Source: Nocardia takedensis NBRC 100417 (GTDB taxonomy: Bacteria > Actinomycetota > Actinomycetes > Mycobacteriales > Mycobacteriaceae). From it: 64,000 nucleotides of DNA. This document shows positions 35,173 to 44,868 of the stretch, in pieces. The notes under the pieces are model-generated. The model was not told the origin of the DNA, did not search any database, and saw only the letters and a program-made list of their open reading frames with translations. The position numbers were made by a program, and so were the translations under genes. Every line of letters starts with the position of its first letter. The first letter of the stretch is position 1. The DNA is taken from NCBI RefSeq assembly GCF_000308695.1, contig NZ_BAGG01000266.1, forward strand, positions 62,001-126,000. The letters are read 5' to 3'.

Positions 35173-35937
35173 TTAGTCAACCGGATGGAAGGTCATATAC
35201 CATGTCGAACGCTGGTGCGGGAACAGCATGGTAGTAATGTTCCTGTACCAGGTTTGTTCTTCGTTGGTATATCGGTCCCGAGTGGTCACGGTTGTGGTGT
35301 GCTCCAGTAGTTTGCTGGGGGGTATCCGACGTTTGTACATCGTTGTGAATTCCAGCGAAGTGCTGAGCTTCGATAGCATTTCATCGAACTTTTCTCGAGT
35401 CATCAGAGCAGGGGCGAGGCAGTGGAAAGCGCTGGAGAACAACTGCGCCTGTGTCTCCCAGTCCACCACAACGTACTTCGCCCGCGGATCCAGTAGCTGG
35501 TAATACAACACATTACCGACCTCTTCTATTCCGGGAAAGAGGTCGTAGAACTGTTGATTCGCGGCTACGACATTGAACGTCGCTGGGCGATGGATGCACG
35601 CGGGGTGGCGCAGGCTGTCCAACATGGCCAGATCTTGTTTTTCCACCTCGAAAGTTTCGTCGGCAAGAATTCTTGCCTGTACCTCGAAGGGTTGGTCGCT
35701 AAGCGACATCAGGTAGTCTTGAGCCAGTGGAAATATGTCCAATGCATCGAATATCTGACGGAGAACCTGCGGAGTTCCTTGTCGGACCTGCCGCTCGATC
35801 AATTGGACAGTCGATAAAGAGGTATGCGCCAGATCGGCGAGTTCCTGCTGTGTGTAACCTGCATTCTCGCGATGCATGCGGATGACTTCGCCGATGCGAA
35901 CTAATCTCTGTGCCCCCGATGTAGACATGCGCAACAA
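35173..35937 (-). CDS. XRE regulator with MmyB-like ligand-binding domain
   Basis: This 254-residue protein has an HTH at residues 14-70 (YTQQELADLAHTSLSTVQLIE) and an MmyB-like C-terminal domain (FNVVAANQQFYDLF and YYQLLDPRAKYVVVDWE). MmyB-type domains sense small lipophilic ligands. Base composition is clearly lower in GC than the surrounding genes, with many A- and T-ending codons, so it was probably acquired separately. It is divergent from the SDR gene at 36156 and could control it; the 219-bp gap between them is also low in GC. Confidence 0.85.
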   Translation of the reverse strand: MLRMSTSGAQRLVRIGEVIRMHRENAGYTQQELADLAHTSLSTVQLIERQVRQGTPQVLRQIFDALDIFPLAQDYLMSLSDQPFEVQARILADETFEVEKQDLAMLDSLRHPACIHRPATFNVVAANQQFYDLFPGIEEVGNVLYYQLLDPRAKYVVVDWETQAQLFSSAFHCLAPALMTREKFDEMLSKLSTSLEFTTMYKRRIPPSKLLEHTTTVTTRDRYTNEEQTWYRNITTMLFPHQRSTWYMTFHPVD

Positions 35938-36155
35938 CCTACCGGCCCTTCGTGCCCTGTCAAGTTGGGCGATATGTGACCGGAAGTGGCCGACCAGCGG
36001 CTTCTCGGCGCCCTATACCACAAATCCTCGTGGCTGGACCCGTACAAATTGTGCGGCTTTCTGATTCGCGTAGAGCGTGCCGTCAGGGTTTAGTTGATGC
36101 ATACGTCGAGTGAGACGCACGCCGGGGCACGGCGTCGTGGACGTGAGGGAGTGAA

Positions 36156-37211
36156 GTGAATAGACGAGTCTTGGTGACGGGGGCGACAGGGTTTGTGGCG
36201 GGTCACGTTATCGGTGACCTGTTCGGCCAGGGCTACGAGGTTCGGGCGACAGTGCGCGACCTCGATGACATCGGCGCCCACCGCCACCTACACGCCATGG
36301 CGGCGGACGCACGAGCGAAACTGGAATTGGTACACGCCGACCTGGGAAGCGACGCTGGCTGGGACGACGCAGCCGCAGACTGCGAGTTCGTGTTGCATAT
36401 CGCATCCCCACTGCCCATCAGCCATGATCCGACCGGGCTGGTCCGCGTCGCCGTGGACGGCACACGCCGGGTATTGCAGGCGGCTGCTCGCGCCTCGACT
36501 GTCCGCAGGGTCGTCCTCACCTCCTCGACGTTGGCGATCGACGCGTGTCCAGCGCGGCCTGACGGGGTGTTGACCGAGCAGGATTGGTCTGAGACGGATG
36601 CCGGGGAGCCGTACGCGCGGGGCAAGACCTTGGCCGAACTCGAAGCGTGGAAGTTCGTGCGCGCCTTACCGCCTGACCGCGGGCTCGAACTCGCGACGAT
36701 ACTGCCCGGCAATGTGTTGGGCCCCTTGCAGCGGCCGGCCGAGGTCACTTCGCAGATGGTGATCCGTCGGCTCCTGACCGGAGCAGTGCCTGGCCTCCTT
36801 CGTATCGGCTGGGCACCGGTCGACGTCCGCGATCTCGCGATAGGACACCGGCTAGCGATGGAAACCCCTGCTGCCGCAGGCAATCGCTATGTGTTCGCCG
36901 GCCCGCACCTGTGGATGAGCGAGATCGCCGAGATCCTGGCCGACGAGTTCGGCGCGCAGGGCTATCGCATGCCGCGAAGGACGCTGCCGGACTGGACAGT
37001 CAGACTAGCCGCTCGCTTCGACGACGGTCTGGCGCTGGCCGTTCCGACTCTTGGACAGACCACCCGGATCACTAGCCTGCGCGTCGAGCAGGATTTGGGC
37101 CTGACGCTGCGACCTGCCCGAGAGACCGTCATGGACACGGCAGCCAGCCTTATCGAGTTCGGTGTAGTTCCGGCGCGACCGCCCCGTAGGCGACTGGCGG
37201 CCGTCATCTAG
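36156..37211 (+). CDS. NAD(P)-dependent SDR (dihydroflavonol reductase-like)
   Basis: This 351-residue extended short-chain dehydrogenase has the dinucleotide motif VTGATGFVAGHV at 7-18, a catalytic serine in VLTSST, and the YxxxK pair in PYARGKT. A substrate-binding C-terminal half follows. The family reduces ketones or aldehydes, as in dihydroflavonol 4-reductase or cinnamoyl-CoA reductase. GTG 36156 has a GAGGGAG site upstream. It is divergent from the low-GC MmyB-type regulator, a common regulator/target arrangement. Confidence 0.86.
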   Translation: MNRRVLVTGATGFVAGHVIGDLFGQGYEVRATVRDLDDIGAHRHLHAMAADARAKLELVHADLGSDAGWDDAAADCEFVLHIASPLPISHDPTGLVRVAVDGTRRVLQAAARASTVRRVVLTSSTLAIDACPARPDGVLTEQDWSETDAGEPYARGKTLAELEAWKFVRALPPDRGLELATILPGNVLGPLQRPAEVTSQMVIRRLLTGAVPGLLRIGWAPVDVRDLAIGHRLAMETPAAAGNRYVFAGPHLWMSEIAEILADEFGAQGYRMPRRTLPDWTVRLAARFDDGLALAVPTLGQTTRITSLRVEQDLGLTLRPARETVMDTAASLIEFGVVPARPPRRRLAAVI

Positions 37212-37560
37212 TTGCGCCACACCCCGGCCACATCCGTGCAGTACTCGCTCTCGTGAAATGGCCGCCGTCGACCGCTGCATGCGACCTTCGAGAGCGGAGT
37301 GTGAACACCTCGACGAAAGCATCGCTTTCTCCATCGGTGCGCACGCGCCCGCTTACTCAACATCCGACCACTCGCGCCCGGGTGATCGACGCCCCCGTCC
37401 GGGTGCTCGTCGAAATCGATCGACAACCGAGATACTGAGAATGGCATTCTCAGGACACGCCCGTTCCGCCCCCGGCTGTCAGCCTGCGTGGGAAGCGCAC
37501 CACGCCACCCGTCCGGGCTGCGTTCGCAGCTCACCGACCCCCGACTGAAGAAGGCGCCGA
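37212..37560. other. intergenic, nothing recognised
   Basis: This 349-bp gap lies between the SDR gene and the small hypothetical gene at 37561. Open frames exist but show no motif and mixed codon bias. No clear terminator or promoter was assigned. Confidence 0.4.
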
Positions 37561-37917
37561 GTGGCCGATCTCCCTGGGCTGGAGTGGTTGACCGTCGGCG
37601 CGACGGTCGCCTACATCACCGGCGGGCATCGCAGCGAAACCGTCCACGCCGCGACGGTGGACCGGATCGGTAGGCGCGATGTCGTGGTGACGGTCGACGG
37701 TCGTAGACAGCGGTTCAACATCGGCAACACCACGCAGCGCGGCGAGGTGAGGTGGTTGTCGCGGCGCGTCGACAGCTGGAGCCAGGACACCTACCTTGCA
37801 TCCTTGGACGATCCCCGCGTCGCCGCCATACGGGCGGTGCGCACAGAGTCCGACGCCGCGCGTGCTCTGCATGCCGCGGTCGACACCTATCTGGAAATCG
37901 TGGATGAAGCGAAATGA
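37561..37917 (+). CDS. hypothetical protein, possibly mobile-element
   Basis: This 118-residue protein is not recognised. It has a beta-rich N-terminal half (VGATVAYITGGHRSETVH, DVVVTVDGRRQRFN) suggesting a small SH3-like barrel, then a helical end. GTG 37561 is preceded by AAGAAGG. The stop overlaps the next ATG (ATGA). Such small coupled genes are typical of integrative elements. Confidence 0.6.
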   Translation: MADLPGLEWLTVGATVAYITGGHRSETVHAATVDRIGRRDVVVTVDGRRQRFNIGNTTQRGEVRWLSRRVDSWSQDTYLASLDDPRVAAIRAVRTESDAARALHAAVDTYLEIVDEAK

Positions 37918-38159
37918 ACCTGACAGAGCATGACGGTCCGGACGGGGTTGACTCGGTTGAGATCGCCGGGTTCCAGTGGGTGTCCAAGGACGGCGCGAGG
38001 GGCGTGCTCGTCGTCAGTGAGTCACCGAAGTGGCTCGGCGATCGGATGTTTCGGGTTCGGGGGACGCGTGGGTCCGGGTGTGAGCGTTCGCTCTCCTATC
38101 CCGGCCTGCTCCGCAAATACAAGCGGGTCGAACAGCGCCCCGGGGAGACTGTGGGTTAA
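37914..38159 (+). CDS. hypothetical protein, coupled to upstream gene
   Basis: This 81-residue basic protein of unknown family contains FQWVSKDGARGVLVVSE and a lysine/arginine-rich C-terminus. It is translationally coupled to the 118-residue gene by ATGA. About 330 bp follow without a supported gene. No function is proposed. Confidence 0.5.
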   Translation: MNLTEHDGPDGVDSVEIAGFQWVSKDGARGVLVVSESPKWLGDRMFRVRGTRGSGCERSLSYPGLLRKYKRVEQRPGETVG

Positions 38160-38491
38160 CGGCGCTCACCGGGGTCGATGAGCCCGCTCGAAGCGTCCAA
38201 GACTCCCCTTCGCGAATGGTCCGAGTCCGGCGCGCGACGTCGCGGAGTAGATCATCGCTCAGCCAGCTCATGGGCCGGTGCGTTGTGCGCGCGCTTGCGG
38301 GGCGCGGTCGCCGGTCAACGGCCGACGTAGGCGAGCCGGTGCGAGAAGATCGTTTCCTCAGAAGGAGTTTGGCGTGCTCAGACCCCGTGTTCGAGTCCGG
38401 CTCGCGGGTAGTCCCCGGCGATGGTCGGCTCGTTGTGAGATCCCGCGGGCGGTGGCTGAAAGTGGCGTTCGGTGCCCCCTATCGTGGGATA

Positions 38492-38899
38492 GTGCCACGC
38501 AAACGCCCGATTCCGGAGCCTTGGGCCTCGGTGATGAGTCCGATGAACATCGATAGCCGCAGCGAGCTCGCCGACCGCGCCAGCCTGCACCCTACGACAG
38601 TCAGTCGGATGATCGACGACCCTGAACATCTCCCGGCCCTGGGCACTCTGCGCGCCGTCGCCCAGACACTTCGGCTAGATGTCCGCGATGTCGCCTACTG
38701 GTGCGGGCTGTCGATGGAGTTGGACGAAACCTACGACCCGCCACCGGAGTCTGCGCGGCTGAGCCGTCCGCAACGCACGCTGGTCAACGACTTCATCCGG
38801 GCACTCGCCGAAACCAACCGTCACCCCAGGCCGACGGTGACGGTGTCGGGGCTCCGGCGCCACTTCCCCGCCGCCGAGGAGAAGAACCCGACGGCGTGA
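38492..38899 (+). CDS. small HTH (XRE-like) protein
   Basis: This 135-residue protein from GTG 38492 has an HTH at about 22-62 (SRSELADRASLHPTTVSRMI) followed by LRLDVRDVAYWCGLS and an acidic linker, ending in a basic tail. It probably represses genes of the integrative element to its right. Upstream bases 38160-38491 hold no gene I can support. Confidence 0.65.
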   Translation: MPRKRPIPEPWASVMSPMNIDSRSELADRASLHPTTVSRMIDDPEHLPALGTLRAVAQTLRLDVRDVAYWCGLSMELDETYDPPPESARLSRPQRTLVNDFIRALAETNRHPRPTVTVSGLRRHFPAAEEKNPTA

Positions 38900-39368
38900 T
38901 AGGTGGGTGACCGCGGCCCGCACGGCTGGGCGGTCGGCAGCGACCTGTCCGCACTGTGTAACCGGCAGGGGACGGTCGACTGTGCGAGAGTGGCGAGCGC
39001 AACTCGATGCGTAGCGCTGTCGACATCGAACTGCATGTCCAATGTCTCTGTGGCGCGGCAGGTCTCGCGATATCCGGTTGGCGTCGACGAGGTTGCTGCT
39101 GTTCGTCGGCAGGTGCGACAGTCCGCAGGGATTCGGTGACCGCAGAGTGCCGCCGCGGTCTTCGACACCCGTATGGTGCTCGGGTTCTGCTCGATGGGGC
39201 GGCCGCGTAGTGAGCAGGGGCGCGAGAACGGCGATCGCGGCTACTAGGGCTTCGGCGAGCGCGGTGAGCGTCGAGCCGGCGCCCAGTGGTGCAACGGGCG
39301 TTGGATCCGGCCGTGCACGAACTCGCGGCGATCGGCGCCGAGTGCGTTCTACGAACTGTGATCCTGAA
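38900..39368. other. intergenic, nothing recognised
   Basis: This 469-bp gap lies between the HTH gene and the convergent zinc-binding protein. Frames here translate to low-complexity text. It could hold a replication origin or transfer site of the element, but I see no iterons or clear inverted repeats. Confidence 0.4.
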
Positions 39369-39944
39369 CTACGTCAGCGTCGGGGCTTCACGCGCGTGGT
39401 CGGGGAACTGCCACTGTTGGGTGAATCCGTTGTCGGGTGTCCAGGGGTCGGTGCCGTCGGGGAGTTGGATGGAGTCGAGGTCGATGATGTGGTCGTTGGT
39501 GGCGTCCAGCGCCGGGCAGTGACGGAACGCGGTGGGCGCGCACGGTGTGCGGTGTAGTGGGGCTGAGGTCAGTGCCCAGCCGTGGTGGTCGATGATGGCC
39601 ACGGAGTCCTCAGAGGTGGTGGGTGTTCCGCAGAGCTGGCAGAGCATGTCGCGCTGGCACTCGAGGAGTCGTTGTTCGTGTATGAGTCGGTAGTGGGGTC
39701 CGTGTTCGGTGACGACGGTGATCCAGGGAATGGGTTGGCGGGCGTGGACGGGGCGTGGCCATCCGGCTGGGTTGCGGTCGGTGCCGGTTTCGTCGACGAG
39801 TATGTCGATGCTGTGCCCCGGGTCGGGCGAGCAGGTATCGGTGGTGCAGTAGGTGGTTCCGGTGTGCGGGTCCAGGCGCAGAGGAGCGCGGCAGCTTCGG
39901 CATGGAAATTCGGTGAGTAGAAGCGAGAGGTCCGGTGGATTCAT
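39369..39944 (-). CDS. cysteine-rich (zinc-binding) protein
   Basis: This 191-residue protein has an N-terminal CRSC pair, then TYCTTDTC, and a CQLC pair in the middle followed by histidines. This pattern suggests one or two zinc ribbons, so it may bind DNA or RNA or act as an adaptor. It ends the minus-strand run that starts at the AbrB-like gene beside the tRNA, so it is part of the integrative element. No family name can be given. Confidence 0.6.
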   Translation of the reverse strand: MNPPDLSLLLTEFPCRSCRAPLRLDPHTGTTYCTTDTCSPDPGHSIDILVDETGTDRNPAGWPRPVHARQPIPWITVVTEHGPHYRLIHEQRLLECQRDMLCQLCGTPTTSEDSVAIIDHHGWALTSAPLHRTPCAPTAFRHCPALDATNDHIIDLDSIQLPDGTDPWTPDNGFTQQWQFPDHAREAPTLT

Positions 39945-40119
39945 GGGCCGACTTTCGCGGTCGAGGTACTGAATGGCTGGCCGTCCGGGAGCGGTGGGCG
40001 GTTCGGAGTTGGTGTGGCGTCGGGGAAATCGGATTCGAGCCTTGTCGGTGAGATGATGCTCGATCGGGGTGATGTAGGTGGGTTCGGCCGCGGGTGCGTC
40101 TCGAGCGTCGCGACGGCTG

Positions 40120-42411
40120 TCATCCCCCTCTGACGTCGAGCGAGTGGATTCGGCGCCGATGTTCGTTGGCTGTCTCGGGGGTACCGACCACGGCCGCGCC
40201 GTCGTCGGCTGCCGACACAGTGGACAGATTCGCCTGGGTGTGTGGTTGGCGTTCCGACGCTTGCGTCTCGCTGTTCACCGCGGGTTCTCGGCGGGCCCTG
40301 TTCGTCGGATTTGTTTGCACGACCACGATCGATGCGCGTGATCCTGCACGGCTGGGTGTCTTTCCGAAGACGGGAGAGGTTCTGCGCTGACCGGGTGGGC
40401 CGCTGAATCCAGGATGCGGGGCGTCGGTCGGTCGGCGCGGCGAGTTCGCGCGTCGTTGGCGACGGCTGGTCGGGACTGGTGCGCGCAGGTCGGGTGGTGT
40501 GCGCACGGTGAGCCAGCTCATCCATGCTGCTCGTTCGCGGCGGTGGCGTGCGATCGTGTCTTGTCGGAGGGCCGGTAGTCCGTGGGCGCGCGCGATGTCG
40601 TCCAGGGTCCGGCTGCCCGTGCACACGGTGGTGCGTGTGTGGCGGAGCAGTCCGATGGTGGTCAGGGCGGCGAGTGCGTTGTAGCCGGCGGTGCGTCCGA
40701 GTGCCGTGGTCGCTATCGCCTCGCCCGCGGTGGTGGTCGAGGTGTCGACGATGTTCTCGTAGAGGCGTCGACGGGACAGGCCGACGATCCGCCACGCCGG
40801 GTGGACGGGCTCGATGCGGGTGCGCGCGATCCGAGTGTGGTCGATGGTGATCGGCCGGTCGGCGAGGCGGGGGAGTGTGAGGGCGTAGCGGTCTGCGAAC
40901 GGGCCGGTGGCCGCGCGTATGCGTTGGATCGGGGCGCCGGGGAGGTCGCGGATCTCGCGCAGGGCCTGCCAGAGGGTGGTTTCGGGCATGGAGCCGGCCA
41001 CGAGGGACAGTGAGCGGCCGCCGAATTCGATGATGGGTGTGCCGCGGTGGATGTCGGGTTTGCGGGTGCTGGCGTAGGCGAGGGCCTGGAGGACGGCGTG
41101 GGCGGTCCAGCGTTTGGGCGAGTTGGGCCAGTGGGCGTCTGCCCAGGTGGTGGCCGCTGCGAGCCAGCGGCGTTGGCGGGCGTGGTTGGTGGGTGCCCAC
41201 CCCCCTGTGTGCTCTTTGTACTTGTGCGCGGACGGTAGGAATTCTCGGGCGTTGCGGGATATCCACCGGCAGGCGCTGTTCCAATCGCGTCGCATCGCTG
41301 TTTGGCGGCGGGTTCCGTAGCGGTCGTAGGCGGTGGCCAGGCCGGTCCAGGTGCCGCCGTGGTCGGGTAACTGGGCGAGTAGGTCGGTGTAGCTGTAGCC
41401 GCGGTGCGCGACGGCGGTGAGCACGGATTGGCGGGCCGCGGATCGGTCCAGGCGACCGTTGTGCGCGCGCCACCGTGCCGACGGTGCGCGACCCTCGCGC
41501 GCGAAGTCGAGCACCGCCGAGGGAATCGGCGAGACGCGGCGAAACCGCGCGCGCAATCGCGCGTGGTCTTCGGATCCCTCCCAGATCCGGGCATCGAAGA
41601 AATGGGTGTCCGCGCTGGTGGGCGACAGTGTGCGCGGGGTGCGCGCGACCGCGCGCGGTGCGCCGACCTCGCGCGCGGCCCGCCAACCGGTGCCGGTGTG
41701 GAGGCCGAGAGCGTGGCTGAGTTCGGCCCAGAAGGCGGGGCGGGAGCGGGTGGTGAGGGCTCGGACGGCGTCGTCGAGGGTGCCGTCGTCGAGGACGCGG
41801 AATCCACCGTCGCGGCAGCGGGATCCGGGTGGGGTGATGGCGCCGGTGCGGTCGTTGAGCATCGCGGTGATGTCGAGGGTGGGCAGTCTGGCGGCCAGGG
41901 CCCGCAGGACGGGTTCGATCTCCGCTCGGGTCAGGGGCGCCCCGTCGGCGAGCGGGACGAGGATGTGGCGGCCGCCGCTGGTGGAGCGGTCGGTGATCGC
42001 GGCGGCTCCGCACGCGCGGAGCAGGCGGAGGCAGTTGGCGACGTCGCGGTCGACGGCGGCGCTGGTGTGGCCGTTTTTGGCGTCGAAGTCCAGGACCAGC
42101 AGCCTGGTTCGGCGGTGTTGATAGATCGGCACGGCCGCCGGCTGGTCGGGCAGCTTGCGGGTCAGACACCGCCCGCGGTCGGCGTAGCGCGCGGGCGTGG
42201 CATCGGGATCCCACAGCCGCATCGAGCGTCGCGCGGCGAGCAGGGGAGCCAGTGTCGCGAACACCCGGCGCGCGGTCTCGGTGTGCGGATCGACGGTGTC
42301 CCGCACGGACCCGCCGGCCTCCGGTGTCGGTCGCTCGCAGCGCCCATTTCTACTCTCGATGCCGGTTGATCCGGGTTTCGGACATGGGTTACCCTCGGAG
42401 GTGCCAGTCAT
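40120..42411 (-). CDS. AEP-type primase / replication protein
   Basis: This protein of about 763 residues has an archaeo-eukaryotic primase-like N-terminus. VLDFDA carries the catalytic DxD (D108, D110) and STSGGRH lies at 144-149, as in Prim-Pol replication proteins of actinobacterial integrative elements. The centre is helical, and a winged-helix-like region (TTALGRTAGYNALAALTTIG) lies near residues 560-600. The C-terminal 130 residues are disordered. Its job is probably to start replication of the excised element. Gaps of about 160-175 bp on each side hold nothing recognisable. Confidence 0.72.
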   Translation of the reverse strand: MTGTSEGNPCPKPGSTGIESRNGRCERPTPEAGGSVRDTVDPHTETARRVFATLAPLLAARRSMRLWDPDATPARYADRGRCLTRKLPDQPAAVPIYQHRRTRLLVLDFDAKNGHTSAAVDRDVANCLRLLRACGAAAITDRSTSGGRHILVPLADGAPLTRAEIEPVLRALAARLPTLDITAMLNDRTGAITPPGSRCRDGGFRVLDDGTLDDAVRALTTRSRPAFWAELSHALGLHTGTGWRAAREVGAPRAVARTPRTLSPTSADTHFFDARIWEGSEDHARLRARFRRVSPIPSAVLDFAREGRAPSARWRAHNGRLDRSAARQSVLTAVAHRGYSYTDLLAQLPDHGGTWTGLATAYDRYGTRRQTAMRRDWNSACRWISRNAREFLPSAHKYKEHTGGWAPTNHARQRRWLAAATTWADAHWPNSPKRWTAHAVLQALAYASTRKPDIHRGTPIIEFGGRSLSLVAGSMPETTLWQALREIRDLPGAPIQRIRAATGPFADRYALTLPRLADRPITIDHTRIARTRIEPVHPAWRIVGLSRRRLYENIVDTSTTTAGEAIATTALGRTAGYNALAALTTIGLLRHTRTTVCTGSRTLDDIARAHGLPALRQDTIARHRRERAAWMSWLTVRTPPDLRAPVPTSRRQRRANSPRRPTDAPHPGFSGPPGQRRTSPVFGKTPSRAGSRASIVVVQTNPTNRARREPAVNSETQASERQPHTQANLSTVSAADDGAAVVGTPETANEHRRRIHSLDVRGG

Positions 42412-42571
42412 GGACAGCCTTCGTGTTGTCTGATGTGAAATCTCAGCTGCAACTGAGGTTTCGGAATATTGGTTCTTGGTTCTGTCGGACCAAATCTCGG
42501 TACCCGAGGCGGGTGCGATCCCTTACGGCCGGATCGCACCCGCACCGACCGTCACCGGTCTCGGGGATTTT

Positions 42572-43798
42572 CTAGGCGGTCGTCTGGTCGGTCACCACCT
42601 CCAATCGTGTCGGCGTTTTGGGGAATCCGAACTCCACCGCGCGGCCGACGATCCGATCGACGGTCGAGCGCGACCACGTGACCCCGGTCCCGGCGGTCAT
42701 CGCGGTGGTGATGGCGTTGACGTTCATCCCTGTCGAAGCGAAGGTGAGGATCTCGACGATCTCGCCCTCGGTCTTCTCGCTGCGCCCGGCCGCGAGCATC
42801 TGGCGCACGATGCGCCGCAACATCTCATCCGGAATCACATCGTCGAATTCCTCGGAGCCCTCACCTGCCGCCCCGCGCTCGACCGCCCCCGACGGTGGAT
42901 CCTCGACGCCACCACCGCCGGCGGCTACAGCCGCGCGCCACGAGCGCTCTTCCAGCAATGGTGTCTCGGCCGAGGTTGTCTCGATGTCGGTGAGATCTGC
43001 TCGGTCGCCGCCGACCTGGTCGATGAGTTCGGCGTAGCGGCTGGTGAGCCACGCGTGCAGCCACATCAGCACGACCACCATGACCGGGGCGACCGAATAC
43101 TCCGCCGCGCGACCGTAGTCGCCGCCGACCAGGTGTGGCCCGCAGTTCAACGCGACGGTGCCGGTCAGCAGCGCGGCCTCGAAGAACAGGATCTTGCGGC
43201 GGTCGACGCGCTGCCCGAGTCGGGCCGCGGTGGCGGCCTGGGCCATGATCTCGAGGATGGGCACCGAGATCATGGCCTCGATCCCGAACGAGAGCGCCCA
43301 CAGCATCCACCAGGTCGGTCCCTGATCGATGCCGGCGGGTGTGAGGTTGCGGCCGACGTTGACCGCCGACCACAGCAACCCGACTCCCATGACGCACCGC
43401 AACAGCAACGATGAGCGCTTGGCCCGATGGTGCAACGCTCCGACCAGTGCATCGGGATTGGTCGCGCGGGCACGGTCGGCGCGCGCGTTCGCCAGCCACC
43501 GCGACTGGCGCGCGTCTCGGCGTCGCAGACTGGCCGCCGCGCGCTGTCCGCGCCGTGCTTCGGTGAGTTCGCCGCGAACCGCACGCTTGCGTTGACGTCG
43601 TCGCTGGGCTCGCTCCCATCGGGCCAACTGCTGTTCGGCCTCGATCTCGGCTGAGGTCATGGCTTCGTACAGTTCGGGAGCGCTCTGCAACGGGACGACG
43701 GCTTGGGCTAGTCGCGCCTGCCGGGCCAGGACCGTGGGGTCGATCGTCGACGGGCGTCGACGGGCGTCGTCGCGTTCGTCGCCGGGAGGTGTGGTCAT
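42572..43798 (-). CDS. membrane protein with C-terminal HTH, element-borne
   Basis: This 408-residue protein has an arginine-rich N-terminal 120 residues, four hydrophobic segments (for example LLLRCVMGVGLLWSAVNVG, MLWALSFGIEAMISVPILEI and VAPVMVVVLMWLHAWL), and a C-terminal winged-helix-like part (ITTAMTAGTGVTWSRSTVDR). It resembles the DUF2637/SpdB-type membrane proteins of actinobacterial plasmids and integrative elements, but a precise family is not certain. It is coupled to the integrase gene (ATGA). Confidence 0.65.
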   Translation of the reverse strand: MTTPPGDERDDARRRPSTIDPTVLARQARLAQAVVPLQSAPELYEAMTSAEIEAEQQLARWERAQRRRQRKRAVRGELTEARRGQRAAASLRRRDARQSRWLANARADRARATNPDALVGALHHRAKRSSLLLRCVMGVGLLWSAVNVGRNLTPAGIDQGPTWWMLWALSFGIEAMISVPILEIMAQAATAARLGQRVDRRKILFFEAALLTGTVALNCGPHLVGGDYGRAAEYSVAPVMVVVLMWLHAWLTSRYAELIDQVGGDRADLTDIETTSAETPLLEERSWRAAVAAGGGGVEDPPSGAVERGAAGEGSEEFDDVIPDEMLRRIVRQMLAAGRSEKTEGEIVEILTFASTGMNVNAITTAMTAGTGVTWSRSTVDRIVGRAVEFGFPKTPTRLEVVTDQTTA

Positions 43799-44868
43799 CG
43801 GACATCATCCAGATCTGTGGGGACGAGGGGCTCGTCGGGCCTGGGAGGGTCGCCCGCTAGCGGATGGGGTTCACCGGTCATGTAGGACAGGGCGACGGCG
43901 ACTTCCTCGATCGTGGCGACGGTGTACAGAGCGGTGACGCCATTGCCGGTCACGCTGTGTCGGGCGTAGGCGGCGGCGACGGCGGTGCCGAAGTGTCGTT
44001 CGACCCAGGTCGTGGTGGTGTGGCGCAGCCAGTGAATCGAGATTCCGTGTTGGCGGACCCAGGGCAGGTGTCTGCCCACCCGCACGAATAGGCCGTCGTA
44101 GTGCCGGCGGGTGATCGGTCGGCCGCGTCGGTTGCGCAGCAACTGGCCGTCGTGGGGCGCGCCGCGTCGGCGTGCGTGTCCCAGTAACGCTTTCATCAGG
44201 GTCGGGGAGACAGGATGCCAGAAGTAGGTGTCGCCCTTCTCGCGGAAGAGCACCAGTGATTGGCCCGGGTCGAGGTCCATCGGGCGCAGTGCCAGGGCGC
44301 CGCCGCGACGGCAGGCGGTCTCGATGTGCAGCCGCAGCAGCAGGTTGTCCAACTCCGGATCGCGCCCGGTGCTCGCGGCGACGCGAATCAGTTCGGCCAG
44401 GCGGGGCTCTTGGAGGGCGCGCCGCTGGCCGCGGCGCTGGCGAGGACGTCGCAGTCGAGTGGTCGGGTTGTCACGCGGATCGAGGACCTTGTTGTCCTCG
44501 GCGTGGCGGTAGAGCCTGCGCAGCGCTTCCACGACGTGGCGGACCACGTCGTGGCCGCCACGGTCGTTGCGGCGTATAAGCCGGGCGCGCCTGATGGCTT
44601 CGCACAGATCGGCCAGATCCTGAGTGGTCGGTTCGTCGAGACGCTTGTCCGACCACCCCGGTTGGGCGAGGATCTTCCGCCAGTAGGTGTGCAGGTGCTC
44701 GCGGGTGCGACCGCCGGGGATCGACTCCAACACCCGCGGGATGTAGTCGCCGAAGGTGACAGCGCTCGCGACGGTCTCGCGTTCCGCGGCGAGATCTTCG
44801 ACGCTGACCTCGAGGCGGTCCATCATCATCCGGACCGCCGCGACGTCGCCCTCGGTTCCCGCCCTCAT
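43795..44868 (-). CDS. tyrosine recombinase (integrase)
   Basis: This 357-residue site-specific recombinase has an N-terminal SAM-like core-binding domain and a C-terminal catalytic domain. The catalytic set is visible as Arg in ETACRRGGALAL, His-x-x-Arg in HWLRHTT, His in YARHSVTG and Tyr in ALYTVAT. It catalyses integration or excision of the element. ATG 44868 overlaps the upstream stop (ATGA) and fits the domain start. Longer frames into the AbrB-like gene are spurious. It is the second gene from the tRNA, as in tRNA-targeting integrative elements. Confidence 0.88.
   Translation of the reverse strand: MRAGTEGDVAAVRMMMDRLEVSVEDLAAERETVASAVTFGDYIPRVLESIPGGRTREHLHTYWRKILAQPGWSDKRLDEPTTQDLADLCEAIRRARLIRRNDRGGHDVVRHVVEALRRLYRHAEDNKVLDPRDNPTTRLRRPRQRRGQRRALQEPRLAELIRVAASTGRDPELDNLLLRLHIETACRRGGALALRPMDLDPGQSLVLFREKGDTYFWHPVSPTLMKALLGHARRRGAPHDGQLLRNRRGRPITRRHYDGLFVRVGRHLPWVRQHGISIHWLRHTTTTWVERHFGTAVAAAYARHSVTGNGVTALYTVATIEEVAVALSYMTGEPHPLAGDPPRPDEPLVPTDLDDVR

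Noticed and set aside
39941..42214. Long second minus-strand frame overlapping the primase
   Set aside because: Arginine/proline-rich with no motifs; the other minus frame has DxD and SGGRH primase signatures.
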